A stretch of DNA of 6,301 nucleotides from contig CAYLOP010000169.1 in assembly GCA_964385305.1 (NCBI GenBank), forward strand, positions 1 to 6,301, given 5' to 3'. The notes below the pieces were generated by a model, which was given only the letters and a program-made list of their open reading frames with translations, searched no databases and was not told the origin of the DNA. A program made the position numbers and the translations under genes. This DNA is from CAYLOP01 sp964385305. Lineage in GTDB: Bacteria; Chloroflexota; Anaerolineae; Anaerolineales; E44-bin32. Each line of letters begins with the position of its first letter. Within the stretch, counting starts at the first letter, position 1. This document shows positions 6,108 through 6,301 of this stretch, one piece after another.

Positions 6108-6301
6108 CAATCCGTGCCATCCAGCTGTGGGTCGGACTGCGCGATCCCCAGGGATGCACCTAACTCACCTGCCCGCTCGCGATCGGGGAGGTTGTAGTAG
6201 CTGTTCCGCATCCAGGACCCCAACTCAGCATGCGTCATGTTGCGTGTGGCCTCGTCGACGAGGGTCCGGAAGCTCTCGCCGCGCTGGGTCCTGCGCTGGT
6301 G
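6107..6301 (-). CDS. 3' end of an unrecognised gene of the T4SS operon (partial)
   Basis: From the right edge the minus strand is open for 64 codons, starting HQRRTQRGESFRTLVDEATR and ending SDPQLDGTD before a TGA at 6109-6107. The start lies outside the window. The fragment is hydrophilic, charged and helix-prone (VDEATRNMTHAELGSWMRNSYYN, then LPDRERAGELGASLGI), with no membrane segment or motif I recognise. GC-rich coding character and the shared strand with the T4SS genes suggest it belongs to the same operon. It could be a cytoplasmic or relaxosome-type protein, but nothing in the fragment proves that. Confidence 0.6.
   Translation of the reverse strand, partial: HQRRTQRGESFRTLVDEATRNMTHAELGSWMRNSYYNLPDRERAGELGASLGIAQSDPQLDGTD

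Noticed and set aside
1..6301. CRISPR arrays, tRNA/rRNA genes, IS elements or attachment-site repeats
   Set aside because: No regularly spaced repeats, cloverleaf-like sequence, transposase frame or long terminal repeats were seen on either strand.

Overview
All convincing genes in this window lie on the minus strand, so it reads from right to left. The right two thirds (about 2000-6301) are GC-rich and hold a piece of a conjugative type IV secretion (T4SS) operon. In order these are: the 3' end of an unrecognised gene (>6301-6107), a doubtful 59-codon ORF, a PrgI/VirB3-like membrane protein (5924-5397), a complete VirB4-family ATPase (5307-2764) and an exported M23 (LytM-type) metallopeptidase (2754-2002). 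PrgI, VirB4 and a peptidoglycan hydrolase together are typical of integrative conjugative elements or plasmids of monoderm or monoderm-like bacteria (Gram-positives, Chloroflexota). The coupling protein, relaxase and VirB6-like channel protein are not in view. The host cannot be fixed from this sequence. A high-GC Chloroflexota or Actinomycetota-like bacterium is my best guess, and it is inference.

The left third (about 175-1740) is visibly lower in GC and carries a two-gene abiE cassette: abiEi (1688-1104), a winged-helix antitoxin/repressor, and abiEii (1107-175), a nucleotidyltransferase toxin. The two overlap by ATGA. The pair has its own promoter (-35 TGGACA, 17 bp, -10 TACTAT) and a near-perfect 16-bp-arm inverted repeat (1690-1732) over the -10 and the expected transcription start. 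This is the arrangement expected for AbiEi autorepression. It looks like a defence/maintenance cargo module placed behind the transfer operon.

The 313-bp gap between the peptidase and abiEi holds this promoter/operator, two similar CCAGGG..ATACCCT elements and a few weak open frames. Positions 1-174, downstream of abiEii, show no gene and no convincing terminator.

The T4SS genes probably work together. PrgI anchors the channel in the inner membrane, VirB4 powers assembly and substrate transfer, and the M23 enzyme opens the peptidoglycan. AbiE would give the element phage abortive infection and/or post-segregational stabilisation. No wholly new system is evident. The most useful leads are the abiE operator, the three-segment PrgI variant, the odd prgI-virB4 junction and the unidentified gene cut by the right edge.
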